Origin: CAVTHW01 sp963734625
Lineage (GTDB): Bacteria; Acidobacteriota; Terriglobia; Bryobacterales; Bryobacteraceae
Assembly (NCBI GenBank): GCA_963734625.1
Contig: CAVTHW010000003.1
Span: 372,001 to 436,000 of the forward strand
Direction: 5' to 3'
Length of the DNA: 64,000 nucleotides
In this document: positions 48,108 to 57,808 of the stretch, piece by piece
Numbering within the stretch: position 1 is the stretch's first letter
How the letters are laid out: each line of letters starts with the position of its first letter
Translations under genes and position numbers: made by a program
The notes under the pieces: generated by a model
Database searches by the model: none
Told to the model about the DNA's origin: nothing
What the model saw: only the letters and a program-made list of their open reading frames with translations

Positions 48108-48130
48108 AAAGGGGACAGACGCATTTTCCC
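48104..48130 (+). repeat. Short repeat at a stop codon, copy 1
   Basis: The sequence AAAAGGGGACAGACGCATTT directly follows the TAA stop of the DUF1080 gene. The same sequence, complemented, follows the TAA stop of the YdcF gene at 57809-57829. Confidence 0.75.
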
Positions 48131-48240
48131 TGGGGGAACCGGAACCGGGAACCTGGGACCCGCTTGCCAGCCGCTCCGAGTCCGCTTGCACCCTGTTCCA
48201 CCTTCGTCGCTGCTATCATGGTTGCTCGCTCCTAACCACT

Positions 48241-49680
48241 ATGGACACCGAGCAGATTTACCGGGAACGCCTGAGCCGCTACACCGCCGCCATGCGCAAC
48301 GAGCAGCCGGATTGCGTCCCCATCCGGCCCTTCGTCGCTGAGTTCACGGCAAAGTACGCGGGCTACACCAATCAGGAGGTTGTCCACGACTTTAAGAAGG
48401 CTTTCCTCGCCGTCAGGAAATGCGCCGCCGACTTCGACTGGGACGCCCTCGTGCCCAACATGGTCTACGTCTGGACCGGACTCACCCAGGCCATCGGACT
48501 CCGCTACTACGGCATCCCCGGCATCCATACCTCGCCCGACATGGGCTTCCAGTACCTTGAGCCGCCGGAAGATCAGGCCTTCATGCGGGAGGACGAGTAC
48601 GACGCTCTGATCGATGACCCTACCGCCTTCCTCTTTAATGTCTGGTTCCCGCGCGTCTGCACCGAAGCGAGCGAAATCGGCCAGCCCACCACCTACCGCA
48701 ACAACCTTTCCCTGGTTAAGGGCGGCATGGCCATGCTGCATTACTTCCAATCCTTCGGCCCGCAGATCGAGCGCATGCGGCAGGAGTCGGGCACCCCGCC
48801 CGCCATCGCCGGCATCTTCAAGGCGCCCCTTGACATACTCGCCGATAAGCTGCGGGGCTACGTCGGGCTGACCATGGACCTGCACACCCAGCCCGAGAAG
48901 GTGCTGCGGGCCTGCGAAGCTCTGATGCCGCACCTCTGTCACGTGGGTCTAAGCACCGCCGATCCTTACCAGCGGTTGCCTATCGGTTTCTGGATGCACC
49001 GGGGCGGCGTGCCCTTTGTCACGCCGGCCCAGTTCAAGTCGCACTATTGGACCACGCTCCGCCCCATTATCGAAGAGTTCTGGAAGCACGGCCACCAGAC
49101 CTTGTTCTACGCCGAAGGTGACTGGACTTACCATCTGGATGATTTCGCGGAGTTGCCCGAACGGAGCATTGTCTACCACGTGGATCGCGGCGACATATTT
49201 AAGGTTCACCATAAGCTGGGACATAAGTTCTGCCTAAGTGGCGGAATCCCGAATTACCTCCTGAGTTTCGGCTCCCCGCAGGAGGTGCGCGAGTACTGCA
49301 GAAAAGTGATCGAGGGGGTGGCGCGCGAAGGCGGCTACATCATGGATGCCAGCGCGATCATGCAGAGCGACACTCGCACCGAGAACCTTCGGGCGCTGAC
49401 CGAGGCCACGCGAGACTACGGCGTTTACTCTGGCGCCAGCTACCGTGTGAGCCGTCTGGAGGATGCGCTCGGACCCCGGCCCTCCCCGGCAGACCGCAGG
49501 CTACCCGGATTGTCGGGCCATCCTGACTCCAGGATTGGCCCGGGCGTATGCACCCCCTGGGAAGAAGAAGTGCAGAGGCTGCCGCCCATCACCGGAGACC
49601 CCGAACTGGTCCGCCGCATCTGGGAGTTCACGGATTCCTTCGCCAATACCTTTATCTGGCAGTGCCTGCTTAGCTTCTAA
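48241..49680 (+). CDS. Uroporphyrinogen-decarboxylase-like (URO-D family) protein
   Basis: A 479-residue cytoplasmic protein without leader. It opens ERLSRYTAAMRNEQPDCVPI, the usual entrance of the URO-D TIM barrel. Later come GLTMDLHTQPEKVLRACEAL, TLFYAEGDWTYHL and VDRGDIFKVHHKLGHKFCLS. Length and motifs fit the methyltransferase/URO-D side family (MtaA and CmuA relatives) better than haem-pathway HemE, which is about 350 residues. Its activity may be demethylation or decarboxylation of an organic substrate. No corrinoid protein gene is next to it. It is followed by a palindromic repeat unit and then the GH106-like gene. Confidence 0.78.
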   Translation: MDTEQIYRERLSRYTAAMRNEQPDCVPIRPFVAEFTAKYAGYTNQEVVHDFKKAFLAVRKCAADFDWDALVPNMVYVWTGLTQAIGLRYYGIPGIHTSPDMGFQYLEPPEDQAFMREDEYDALIDDPTAFLFNVWFPRVCTEASEIGQPTTYRNNLSLVKGGMAMLHYFQSFGPQIERMRQESGTPPAIAGIFKAPLDILADKLRGYVGLTMDLHTQPEKVLRACEALMPHLCHVGLSTADPYQRLPIGFWMHRGGVPFVTPAQFKSHYWTTLRPIIEEFWKHGHQTLFYAEGDWTYHLDDFAELPERSIVYHVDRGDIFKVHHKLGHKFCLSGGIPNYLLSFGSPQEVREYCRKVIEGVAREGGYIMDASAIMQSDTRTENLRALTEATRDYGVYSGASYRVSRLEDALGPRPSPADRRLPGLSGHPDSRIGPGVCTPWEEEVQRLPPITGDPELVRRIWEFTDSFANTFIWQCLLSF

Positions 49681-49682
49681 CC

Positions 49683-49799
49683 TTCTCCGTGTTCTCTGTG
49701 CCTATCCAGTAATACGCGATTGACTATGTTACCGCTCGTAACGCAGCAGGGCCGCTGCGCCAGAGGCGCACAGCCGCCCTGCCAAGGGCTCTTCGGTGA
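49683..49799. repeat. REP-like dispersed repeat, copy A
   Basis: About 117 bp closely matching 57681-57797 and, over its last 95 bp, 52781-52877. The strong hairpin at 49746-49782 has GCAGGGC paired with GCCCTGC around an inner GCGCC/GGCGC stem with loop AGA. All three copies lie just past a gene's 3' end. Confidence 0.85.
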
Positions 49800-49864
49800 A
49801 TCTTCTCTGCTTCTCTCGACCAATGTATAATCAATCCTGTCTAGGTGTAGGGCGTGAGGTGATT

Positions 49865-52609
49865 ATGCTGATTCGTGCGATGCTCCTGTCCGCGATTGCG
49901 GTGTTGGGCCTGTTTGCCGCCGATGTGGGCGAGCTTCAACGTGACTTCACGCGTCCTCCCGACGACGCGCGCATCATGGTCCGCTGGTGGTGGTTCGGTC
50001 CGGCGGTTACCAAGCCCCAGCTCGAGCGCGAAATGAAGCTCATGAAGGAGGGCGGCATCGGCGGATTCGAGGTGCAGCCGGTCTACCCTGTGGCGCTGGA
50101 CGACGTGAAGGCGGGCATCAAAAACTTGCCGGTCCTGTCGGACGAGTTCATCGATGCCTTGCGCTTCACCTCGGCCAAGGCCAAGGAGCTCGGTCTCCGC
50201 ATGGACATGACCCTCGGCAGCGGCTGGCCCTATGGAGGCCCGTCCATCCCGATCGCCCAGGCCGCTGGCAGGCTGCGCGTCGATCGCCTACAGAATGATG
50301 GCCGGTCGCGGCGGGTCGTGGTCCCCGCCATCAGCGAAGGCGAATCGCTGATCGGGGTTTGGGCGGGCAGCACGAAGGATAAGACCCTCGATCCCGCGTC
50401 GCTTCGTGAGGTCAAGAACGTCCAGGACGGCGTGCTCTATCTGCCCGCGGAAGTGAACGGGCCCACCGAGATCCTCTTCTTCATCGCCAGCCGGACCGGT
50501 ATGATGCTGAAGCGGCCGGGCGTCGGCGCCGACGGCTTCGTCCTGGATCACTACGACCGGTCCGCTTTGGACAGCTTCCTCAAGAATGTAGCCGACCGGG
50601 AGATGCAGGCATTCTCCGGCGGGCAGCCGCCTTACGCCGTCTTCTGCGACAGCCTCGAAGTCGGCGGCTCCAACTGGACCGGCGACCTCCTCCCGGAGTT
50701 TCAGAAGCGCCGCGGCTACGACCTGCGCCAGTATCTGCCGGCTCTCGTCGTCGACATCGGCCCCAACACCGCCGACATCCGGCACGATTTCGGCAAGACC
50801 CTGACCGAACTGGTCACCGAGCGCTTTGTGGCCCCGCTTCAGGAATGGGCCAGGAGTAACAAGACCCGCTTCCGCATCCAGGGTTACGGCTCCCCGCCCG
50901 TGGCCCTCTACAGCTACGCCTACGCCGACCTGCCCGAAGGCGAGGGCGCGGCCTGGAGGGAGTTCAGCTCCTCGCGCTGGGCCTCCTCGGCGAGCCATAT
51001 GCTCGGCCGCCCCGTTACCTCCTCCGAGACCTGGACCTGGCTCCACTCCCCTTCCTTCAGAGCCACGCCCCTGGACGTCAAGATGGAAGCCGATCTCCAT
51101 TTCCTGCAAGGCATCAACCAGTTGATCGCCCACGGGTGGCCGTACACCGCCGAGGGCGTCGACTATCCCGGCTGGCGTTTCTATGCCTCGGCCGTGTTCG
51201 ATGACAAGAACCCCTGGTGGAACGTCATGCCCGACATATCCCTGTATCTGCAAAGGGTGAGCTACATGCTGCGCCAGGGGAACCCGGCCAACGACGTCGC
51301 CGTGTATTTGTCCGACTCTGACGCCTGGAGCCAGTTCTCCGGCAGCCGGGCTGAGTTGAACGGCACTCTGGCGCGGCTGATGGGCCGCGAGGTCATGAAC
51401 CAACTGCTCAACACGGGCTATAATCTCGACGCCTTCGATGACGGCTTGTTGGAGCGCAACGGCCGCGTCGAGAAAGCCGCGCTGGCCTTCGGCGCCAGCC
51501 GCTACAAGGTTGTTGTGCTGCCCGGCGTGCAGCGCATCCCGGCCCGCACCATGCGCACCCTCGAGGCGTTCGCGCGCGGAGGCGGCATCGTGGTCGCCAC
51601 CCGCCGCCGCCCCGCCCTGGCGCCCGGCCTCAAAGCCACCGACGCCGAAAAGAAAGAAGTCGCGGACATTTCACGCCGCCTCTTTGAAGGCCCCGGCGCG
51701 TTGGGCATCTTCGTCGAGAACGAAGCTGACCTCGGCAAGACCCTCGCCGCGCGCTTGCGGCCGGATGTCGCCATCTCGCCCTTGACGCCCGACATCGGCT
51801 TCATTCACCGCACCACCCCCACCTCGGAGGTCTACTTCCTCGCCAACACCAGCAACGCGCGCCAGACCGTGAAGGCCAGTTTCCGGGTCGAAGGCATGCA
51901 GCCCGAGTGGTGGGACCCGCTGACCGGGCGCATCTGGCCCGCCGCAGTGACCGAGAAGGCGGCTGGAGCGACCTCGGTTGCCTTGGAACTCGAGCCCTAT
52001 GCCTCCCGCCTGCTGATCTTCACCCGGCGAAATCTCCCCCGGCCCGCCACGGTTGTTGCTGCCTCGGCTCCGGCGCCTCTGGATATCGCCAGCGGATGGA
52101 GCGTCACCTTCGGGACAGGTTCCAAGCCCGTCCAGATGGAACAGCTCCGTTCCTGGATCGACAACGAGGACACCCGCTACTACTCCGGCCTGGCGACCTA
52201 TGAGAAGGACGTCAACGTGCCGCAAAGCCTGCTTCAGAGCGGCCTGACCCTGCGCCTCGACTTCGGCGAAGCTAAGCCCGCCGCCCAGGTCGGCCCGCGC
52301 CTCCAAGCGCGGTTGGAAGCCCCAGTTCGCGATGCCGCCGTCGTTTACGTGAACGACCGCCGCGCCGGCTCAGTCTGGTGCCCGCCCTTCAGCGTGGACG
52401 TGACCGGTCTGCTCAAGCCCGGCCAGAACCGTATCCGCGTCGTGGTCGGCAACACCGCGATCAACTACATGGCGGGCCACGCCCTGCCCAACTACCGGCT
52501 GTTGAACCTCAAGTACGGCGAGCGCTTCCAGCCCCAGGACATGAACAATCTCCAGCCCTTGCCCTCCGGCCTCCTCGGCGCCATCCGTCTGCTGGCGGTG
52601 CGGCAATGA
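49865..52609 (+). CDS. Secreted GH106-like glycoside hydrolase (probable alpha-L-rhamnosidase)
   Basis: The ATG at 49865 with GAGGTGATT before it begins a 914-residue protein with a signal (AMLLSAIAVLGLFAADVG). The domain opens IMVRWWWFGPAVTKPQLERE and MKEGGIGGFEVQPVYP, the entry motif of GH106 and related rhamnosidase-like enzymes. DMTLGSGWPYGGP is a further family mark. Acidic residues in FCDSLEVGG and TSSETWTWLHS may be catalytic. A C-terminal galactose-binding-like sandwich has VVYVNDRRAGSVWCPPFSVD. It should remove rhamnose from pectin or glycosides outside the cell. It fits with the GH28 and arabinofuranosidase genes as a pectin set. Confidence 0.85.
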   Translation: MLIRAMLLSAIAVLGLFAADVGELQRDFTRPPDDARIMVRWWWFGPAVTKPQLEREMKLMKEGGIGGFEVQPVYPVALDDVKAGIKNLPVLSDEFIDALRFTSAKAKELGLRMDMTLGSGWPYGGPSIPIAQAAGRLRVDRLQNDGRSRRVVVPAISEGESLIGVWAGSTKDKTLDPASLREVKNVQDGVLYLPAEVNGPTEILFFIASRTGMMLKRPGVGADGFVLDHYDRSALDSFLKNVADREMQAFSGGQPPYAVFCDSLEVGGSNWTGDLLPEFQKRRGYDLRQYLPALVVDIGPNTADIRHDFGKTLTELVTERFVAPLQEWARSNKTRFRIQGYGSPPVALYSYAYADLPEGEGAAWREFSSSRWASSASHMLGRPVTSSETWTWLHSPSFRATPLDVKMEADLHFLQGINQLIAHGWPYTAEGVDYPGWRFYASAVFDDKNPWWNVMPDISLYLQRVSYMLRQGNPANDVAVYLSDSDAWSQFSGSRAELNGTLARLMGREVMNQLLNTGYNLDAFDDGLLERNGRVEKAALAFGASRYKVVVLPGVQRIPARTMRTLEAFARGGGIVVATRRRPALAPGLKATDAEKKEVADISRRLFEGPGALGIFVENEADLGKTLAARLRPDVAISPLTPDIGFIHRTTPTSEVYFLANTSNARQTVKASFRVEGMQPEWWDPLTGRIWPAAVTEKAAGATSVALELEPYASRLLIFTRRNLPRPATVVAASAPAPLDIASGWSVTFGTGSKPVQMEQLRSWIDNEDTRYYSGLATYEKDVNVPQSLLQSGLTLRLDFGEAKPAAQVGPRLQARLEAPVRDAAVVYVNDRRAGSVWCPPFSVDVTGLLKPGQNRIRVVVGNTAINYMAGHALPNYRLLNLKYGERFQPQDMNNLQPLPSGLLGAIRLLAVRQ

Positions 52610-52702
52610 GCAATCCCACTCATCTCTACCTAATAACTCCCATAAATTCAACCACATACGCCTGAAATCTCATCTGTGACTGGAACTCCCCAGCTACCAT
52701 TG

Positions 52703-52764
52703 ACTTGGGGACAGGCACCAGTGTCCCAAGCGAAGCGCGTGGGCACTGGTGCCTTCCCCCAAGT
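52703..52764. terminator. Long near-perfect hairpin between convergent genes
   Basis: A stem of about 25 bp (arm 52703-52728, beginning ACTTGGGG and containing GGCACCAGTG) pairs with 52740-52764 around an 11-base loop. It sits between the GH106-like gene and the convergent DUF5916 gene and may terminate in both directions. No clear U-run is seen. Confidence 0.75.
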
Positions 52765-52780
52765 TCTTTATGCCCCGATC

Positions 52781-52877
52781 TCTCTCCAGTAACGCGATTG
52801 ACCGTGTTGCCGTTCGAAATGCAGCAGGGCCTCTGCGCCAGAGGCGCCCAGCCGCCCTGCCAAGGGCTCTGTGGTGT
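52781..52877. repeat. REP-like dispersed repeat, copy B
   Basis: Shares the last 95 bp of copies A and C, including GCAGCAGGGC, the inner stem and the CCAAGGGCTC end. It lacks the TTCTCCGTGT start of the other two copies. It lies 14 bp from the DUF5916 stop codon. Confidence 0.85.
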
Positions 52878-52890
52878 CTAGAGAGAACGG

Positions 52891-55155
52891 CTACAGATTC
52901 CACCAATACGTCCACTTCAGCACCAGCGCGCGATTCTTCTCCGTGAACATGCCGGGAAGGTTCTGGCCCGGTTGCAGATAGTTGGGCGTGTAGTTGTCGG
53001 TCCAGACCAGAAACATGTCGGAAGCCGGTTTGTACCGCCACTGCACCCGCGCGTTGACGTTCAGGTTCTTCCCCTGCTCGTTGTACTGAATGTAGGTTGA
53101 GAAAAAGAGCGTATTCGTCAGGGTGACTTCGACTCGCGGGCCGACCACCCAGAAGTTGGTGTTTCCCCAGGGCTGCGGCATGCGGATGTCGTTGTAGGTC
53201 ACGGTGCCGGTCATGCTGACATAGGGCTGGATGCGATACCGAATCGTGGAACTCACGCTGAGCCGCGTTCCGCCGGCGTAGTAGCCGCCGTACAGCGTCG
53301 AGAAACCGTAGCGGAATATGGCTTGCGGCTTGGAATCGAACCTCGTGGTCCAGAAATTCCAGCGATTAACGCTACCCGCCGCCAGTTTTGGGCGGCCTGT
53401 ATTAGTCGGGTCGAATGGCGAGAGCAAGCGGACGTAAGAGGCGCCCACCGTGGCCCCGACGACCACCTGGTTGCGGGTGGTCACCGTGTAACCCGCCGTG
53501 GTCTCATAGTCGGCGAGTTTACCGGACCAATCGAGGTAGTTGTTGGTGTCCAGGCTGGGGCCATGGCTAAGGATCCGGCCAGCCTTCGGCAGGAAGGTAT
53601 AGCGTATTCCCGCAAGACCGCGACGATAGCCTATCCGCGGCACGTAGCCGACTTCGGCAGTGTAGTTCGGATCGACGTTTTCCATTTGCCCGTTGATCTG
53701 CCAGCGGCGACTGCTGTACTGCACGTTCCCCGCATATACGTTGCCGCCGCTCCGATCGCCGGACAGGAACGACCGCATGTAGAGCAGTTTGCCGGTCCAC
53801 GAAGCATCCGACGACGCCAGGTTGTATTCGACGCCCAGGTTACGGTTGAAACTCGATGGGACCGCCTTCGCCGCAAACTCGTCGCTTGAAGACTCTTTGT
53901 CTACCAGCAAGAAGCCGATGTTGGAACGGGAGAAGACGCGGCGCTGCAGCGCGAAAACGGCGAAGTTCTGCGGCGGAGAGCTTATTTGATCCTGTGCCCC
54001 GGTCTTCATCTCCATCACGCCGAGACGCCAGTCCTGGTTCAACTTCCCGCTCAGACGGGATCCGAAATGGATGGGGACTCCGTTAAGGCCGATGCGCCGG
54101 CTGAAGAAAGGACGAATGGTGGAATAGCCGAAGTTGGTGAACTGGTCGCCGTTTTCGAGAAAGAACTGGCGTTTTTCTGGGAAGAACAACTCGTAGCGGC
54201 TGAGATTGGTCACCTGCTGGTCCACGTCGACTTGGGAGAAGTCGGGATTCACGGTCAGATCCAGGTTGAGGGCCGAACTGATGGCCACCTTCCCGTCGAG
54301 CCCGATGTCCCGCCGGTAGGACGTCGGGGTCTGCTTTTCGTAGTCGCTGCTAACGCCGCCGACCGCATACGGGATCAAGGAGATGTTGGGGCCCGGCGAG
54401 GGCGGCGCCTCGTCCCACAACAGAACGCCGGTCATCGCCAGCGCCGCGGTCGGAAACTGGCGCGGGATCGGAGTCCACGAAGACTTCTCCGTGGTCTTCA
54501 GATCCAGGCGGCTGAAATTGACGCCCCAGCGCTTGATGCCTTGTTTATAGCGAATGCTCTTGAATGGTATGGCGAGTTCCAATTCATAGCGATCGTCGTA
54601 GTACTTCACCGCGGAGGTCCACTTGTTATCCCAACTCAGGTTCGCCCTGCTCCCTTCGTAAATCAGGCCATCCCACTGCGCTCCGGCGGCCGTGACTCCG
54701 AAAGTGAAACCATTGGTCAGGTCGTCGAATGTATCGAGGAAGAAGATGAAGTTGTCGTTATTGTTGAACGACCAGTCCCGTTTGAGGGACTCGACCATAT
54801 AGGGCCCTGGGACGTCGCCGAACCAGCAGATGGCGCTGAGGTACAACTGGCGATCGTCGTAGGCCATGCGAACATCGGTTCGCACTTTCGCCCGGTCCTT
54901 GTCCATCGGCAGGACCATCCAAAAACTGTCCGCTACTTCGGCCGATTGCCAGGCTGCTTCGTGCGCGCTGCCGTCAATAACGATCGGCGATGTTGCACGA
55001 TGAATGCGCAGTTGGAACGCCTCATTCTTCTTCTGTGCGGAAGCGCCCACTGAACCAGGGAGCAGGCAGGCCCACAGCGCTAGCGCATGGATAGTTGCGC
55101 GCGCGGCCAGCCGCGGCCGCAGCCTGTTCTTCCTCTTCGCGTGAAAGCCTATCAT
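52891..55155 (-). CDS. DUF5916 outer-membrane beta-barrel protein with CBM9-like domain
   Basis: I start at 55155 (MIGFHAKRKNR), before a signal (HALALWACLLPGSVGASAQ), rather than at 55179. The product is 754 residues. The first 220 form a CBM9-like domain (SPIVIDGSAHEAAWQSAEV, MAYDDRQLYLSAIC). The DUF5916 signature follows: NPDFSQVDVDQQVTNLSRYE and LFFPEKRQFFLENGDQF. The rest is a predicted beta barrel with alternating aromatic strands. It ends WTYWWNL, where the terminal aromatic/Leu pattern fits the outer membrane assembly signal. It may move or bind sugars or aromatic compounds at the outer membrane; no transport activity is known. Confidence 0.87.
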   Translation of the reverse strand: MIGFHAKRKNRLRPRLAARATIHALALWACLLPGSVGASAQKKNEAFQLRIHRATSPIVIDGSAHEAAWQSAEVADSFWMVLPMDKDRAKVRTDVRMAYDDRQLYLSAICWFGDVPGPYMVESLKRDWSFNNNDNFIFFLDTFDDLTNGFTFGVTAAGAQWDGLIYEGSRANLSWDNKWTSAVKYYDDRYELELAIPFKSIRYKQGIKRWGVNFSRLDLKTTEKSSWTPIPRQFPTAALAMTGVLLWDEAPPSPGPNISLIPYAVGGVSSDYEKQTPTSYRRDIGLDGKVAISSALNLDLTVNPDFSQVDVDQQVTNLSRYELFFPEKRQFFLENGDQFTNFGYSTIRPFFSRRIGLNGVPIHFGSRLSGKLNQDWRLGVMEMKTGAQDQISSPPQNFAVFALQRRVFSRSNIGFLLVDKESSSDEFAAKAVPSSFNRNLGVEYNLASSDASWTGKLLYMRSFLSGDRSGGNVYAGNVQYSSRRWQINGQMENVDPNYTAEVGYVPRIGYRRGLAGIRYTFLPKAGRILSHGPSLDTNNYLDWSGKLADYETTAGYTVTTRNQVVVGATVGASYVRLLSPFDPTNTGRPKLAAGSVNRWNFWTTRFDSKPQAIFRYGFSTLYGGYYAGGTRLSVSSTIRYRIQPYVSMTGTVTYNDIRMPQPWGNTNFWVVGPRVEVTLTNTLFFSTYIQYNEQGKNLNVNARVQWRYKPASDMFLVWTDNYTPNYLQPGQNLPGMFTEKNRALVLKWTYWWNL

Positions 55156-55335
55156 CGCCGCACAATCCAACATTTCCATTTGGGACCCCAGACTTTCTGT
55201 CCAGTCTACACCAGGCCGCTAACCTTGAATGATTGCAACGCCGTCAGTGTTTGGTTGCGGCTACGCCGCGCTGTGCCTCGGTGGTGAATCTTCAAGTCCG
55301 CCACGGACGGCGGGTGTAGGATAGTCAACGTGGGC
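55156..55335. promoter_or_regulatory. Divergent intergenic region
   Basis: About 180 bp holding the promoters of the DUF5916 and PEGA genes. No operator or riboswitch was seen. A TTGCGGCTACGCCGCAA-like palindromic stretch lies near 55255-55272. Confidence 0.35.
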
Positions 55336-57663
55336 ATGGAAAACGCCGATCGTATCGAGGAACTCAAGAGGCTGGGAGAGCAGATCGAGTCGGCCTCCGA
55401 GCTTGACGCACTGAGGCCGATCTTTTACCGGGTGAACGAAATCATCCGGGCTTTCCCCGACGATTTCGACCTGCAGTTCGTAGGCGACGAAATCAAGCAG
55501 CGACTGATGGCGCGTGGCACGCTACTCAAGCAACTGGAAGTGTCTCCGCCGCCACCGCCGCCACCACCGCCTCCACCGCCTCCACCCACGCCCACGCCCA
55601 CGCCCACGCCTCCGCCCACGCCTCCGCCCAAGCGGGTGGCGACGCCAGAGAAACCGGCGCGGCCGCGCCGCAAGCTCAATTGGAGCAGCGCGATGGTGAT
55701 CGGGCCATTATCCGGTGTGCTGGTGGCCCTGGCATTCGTTTTGCTGGTGGTGCATCAAAGCCGCAAGCGCAACGTAGCGGCGGTGCAAGTCGACATCGTG
55801 ACCATTCCCGCGGGCGCATCCGTGAGGGTGGCTGCGCAACAGCCCTCAGCCAGCGGCGGCAAAGAGACCACCTGCACATCCAACTGCAAGGTGATGCTGA
55901 CGCCGGGCGCCTACCAGGTCTCCGCCGCGCTCGACGGCTTCGAGCCCGCGCTGGGCGCAGTCACGGTGACGGCCCGGCAGCCGGCGGCGGTCCGGCTGAC
56001 GCTTCAGACCCAGGCGACATCGGTTCGCCTGCTTACCGATCTGAACCAGGGCAAGGTGGTGGTGGACGATGGGCCGCCGGTGGATCTGCAAGAGGGCCAG
56101 TTGGTACTCGACAAGGTGGCTCCGGGCGTACACACCGTGAAAGTCACCGGAACGAACGCCGAGGCTGCGTTCTCGTTTGAGATCGCGGGTGCGCGGCTGC
56201 CGACTGTGACCGTCCCGGTAAAGGCGCGGAACATGATCGCGGTGCTGGTGGCGAGTTTCGGAAAGCAGGCGCGGGTGGTGACCAGCGCGGGCCCCTGGAA
56301 GCTGGCGGTCAATGGCCAGCCGCAAAGCGATGCCGGTCCGGCCGCGGCCGACCTCACGGGTTTCCGGCCGGGTGTGAATGAGATCGTAGTGGGCGAGGGC
56401 CCGGATCAGCGCAACATGAGCGAGACTTTCGGCGCCGCGCCCATGCTGACCGCGTTCCTGAAGACGGACGTCAATGCAGGCACGCTGATTGTCTCGACCG
56501 GCCAGGACGGCGTGCGCGTGTTTCTGAACGACAAGGAGTATGGCCGGCGCACCCAGCGCGGCCAGTTGCGCGTCCAGATCCTGGGAAAGGTCACGGTGCG
56601 GGTGGCCAAGAGCGGCTTCCAGAACGAGCCCGCCCAAACCGTCGAAGTGAAGAAGGGCGCGGAACTACGCGTGCAATTCGACTTGAAAGCGCAGCCGCAA
56701 TTCGGGTCGCTGCAAATCCACGGTGCGACGGCCGGCGCCGAAGTTCTGGTCGATCAGAAAAGCGCGGGCACTGTGGGGCCGGACGGAACGTTCAGTCTCA
56801 GCGCCATCGAACCGGGCGAGCACACTATCGAACTTCGGCGCGAACAATACCAGCCCAAGCGATTGCAGCGAGCCTTCCAGGCGGGCCAGGCCGTGGTGCT
56901 GGCGGGCGCGGACGCAGTTTTAGCTGCCGCCAACGGCGCGATCCGGCTCACGCGCAACCCGGCATCGGCCACCGTCACTTACCGCCGCGGCGAGGAAACG
57001 GAGTCGCACGAAGCCCGCGGAAACCAGATCGAGTTGCCGCCTGGGAGCTACGCATTTTCGGCGAGCGCCCCCGGATTCATTGAATCCACAATACGCGTCC
57101 AACTGGGCGCCGGCGAAAACCGGACAGTGGATTTCGCCCTGGCCCGGCCGGCCGCGCCACCGCCACCAGCGCCCAGGGGAATGGCGGATTTCGAGGACGC
57201 GCAGAGTTGGAAAAGAGACGGCGACTCCTGGGTGCACAGAGGCGGCGGATTCGTGCCTTTCAAGCTGCCGCCCAAGGGCGTGTTCACGTTCACGGTGGAA
57301 CTGCTGAAAGGCGGCAGCATATTCCGGGCAGGGCAGATCCGCTGGTGTCTACAGTATCTCGACTCCAAGAACTACTTGCTCTATGAGCTGGATCGGAAGA
57401 CTTTTTGGGCCGGGGTCGTCGAAAAGGGCCAGCGGCTGGAGCGGGTCAAGGCGCCGCATAATCTCGGAAACCAGAAGGCTTACACGATTCAGATCGAAGT
57501 GACGCCGGATCGCCTGGTGCAAGAGGTCCGGGTGGGCGGCGAGTGGAAAGTGCTGGATACTTTTGTCGAGCCGGGCCGCGATTTCACCCAGGGCAAGTTC
57601 GGATTTCTGATTCAGGGGAACGACGAGATCGCGATTTCCGATTTTAAGTTCCAGCCGAAGTGA
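55336..57663 (+). CDS. PEGA-domain membrane protein with poly-proline linker
   Basis: The ATG at 55336 is preferred to the GTG at 55330. The 775-residue product has an N-terminal helical domain (1-70), a proline-rich linker with 14 consecutive Pro and then Thr-Pro repeats (about 71-100), a basic patch and one transmembrane helix (GPLSGVLVALAFVLLVVH). Outside the membrane there are several PEGA-like beta domains (TIPAGASVRV, GSLQIHGATAGAEVLVDQ, and TRNPASATVTYRRG). The last 170 residues look like a concanavalin/LamG-like fold (FEDAQSWKRDGDSWVHRGGG). Such proteins may link the cytoplasm to surface polymers. The N-terminal domain may bind a cytoplasmic partner. Confidence 0.82.
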   Translation: MENADRIEELKRLGEQIESASELDALRPIFYRVNEIIRAFPDDFDLQFVGDEIKQRLMARGTLLKQLEVSPPPPPPPPPPPPPPTPTPTPTPPPTPPPKRVATPEKPARPRRKLNWSSAMVIGPLSGVLVALAFVLLVVHQSRKRNVAAVQVDIVTIPAGASVRVAAQQPSASGGKETTCTSNCKVMLTPGAYQVSAALDGFEPALGAVTVTARQPAAVRLTLQTQATSVRLLTDLNQGKVVVDDGPPVDLQEGQLVLDKVAPGVHTVKVTGTNAEAAFSFEIAGARLPTVTVPVKARNMIAVLVASFGKQARVVTSAGPWKLAVNGQPQSDAGPAAADLTGFRPGVNEIVVGEGPDQRNMSETFGAAPMLTAFLKTDVNAGTLIVSTGQDGVRVFLNDKEYGRRTQRGQLRVQILGKVTVRVAKSGFQNEPAQTVEVKKGAELRVQFDLKAQPQFGSLQIHGATAGAEVLVDQKSAGTVGPDGTFSLSAIEPGEHTIELRREQYQPKRLQRAFQAGQAVVLAGADAVLAAANGAIRLTRNPASATVTYRRGEETESHEARGNQIELPPGSYAFSASAPGFIESTIRVQLGAGENRTVDFALARPAAPPPPAPRGMADFEDAQSWKRDGDSWVHRGGGFVPFKLPPKGVFTFTVELLKGGSIFRAGQIRWCLQYLDSKNYLLYELDRKTFWAGVVEKGQRLERVKAPHNLGNQKAYTIQIEVTPDRLVQEVRVGGEWKVLDTFVEPGRDFTQGKFGFLIQGNDEIAISDFKFQPK

Positions 57664-57680
57664 CAAGCGGACCCAAAGTC

Positions 57681-57797
57681 TTCTCCGTGTCCTCTGTGCC
57701 TCTCCAGTACCACGCGATTGACCGTGTTGCCGCTCGAAATGCAGCAGGGCCGCTGCGCCAGAGGCGCACAGCCGCCCTGCCAAGGGCTCCGTAGTGA
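57681..57797. repeat. REP-like dispersed repeat, copy C
   Basis: Full-length copy of the 117-bp unit also seen at 49683-49799. It lies between the convergent PEGA and YdcF genes, 17 bp after the PEGA stop codon. Confidence 0.85.
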
Positions 57798-57808
57798 GTC
57801 CCAGAACC

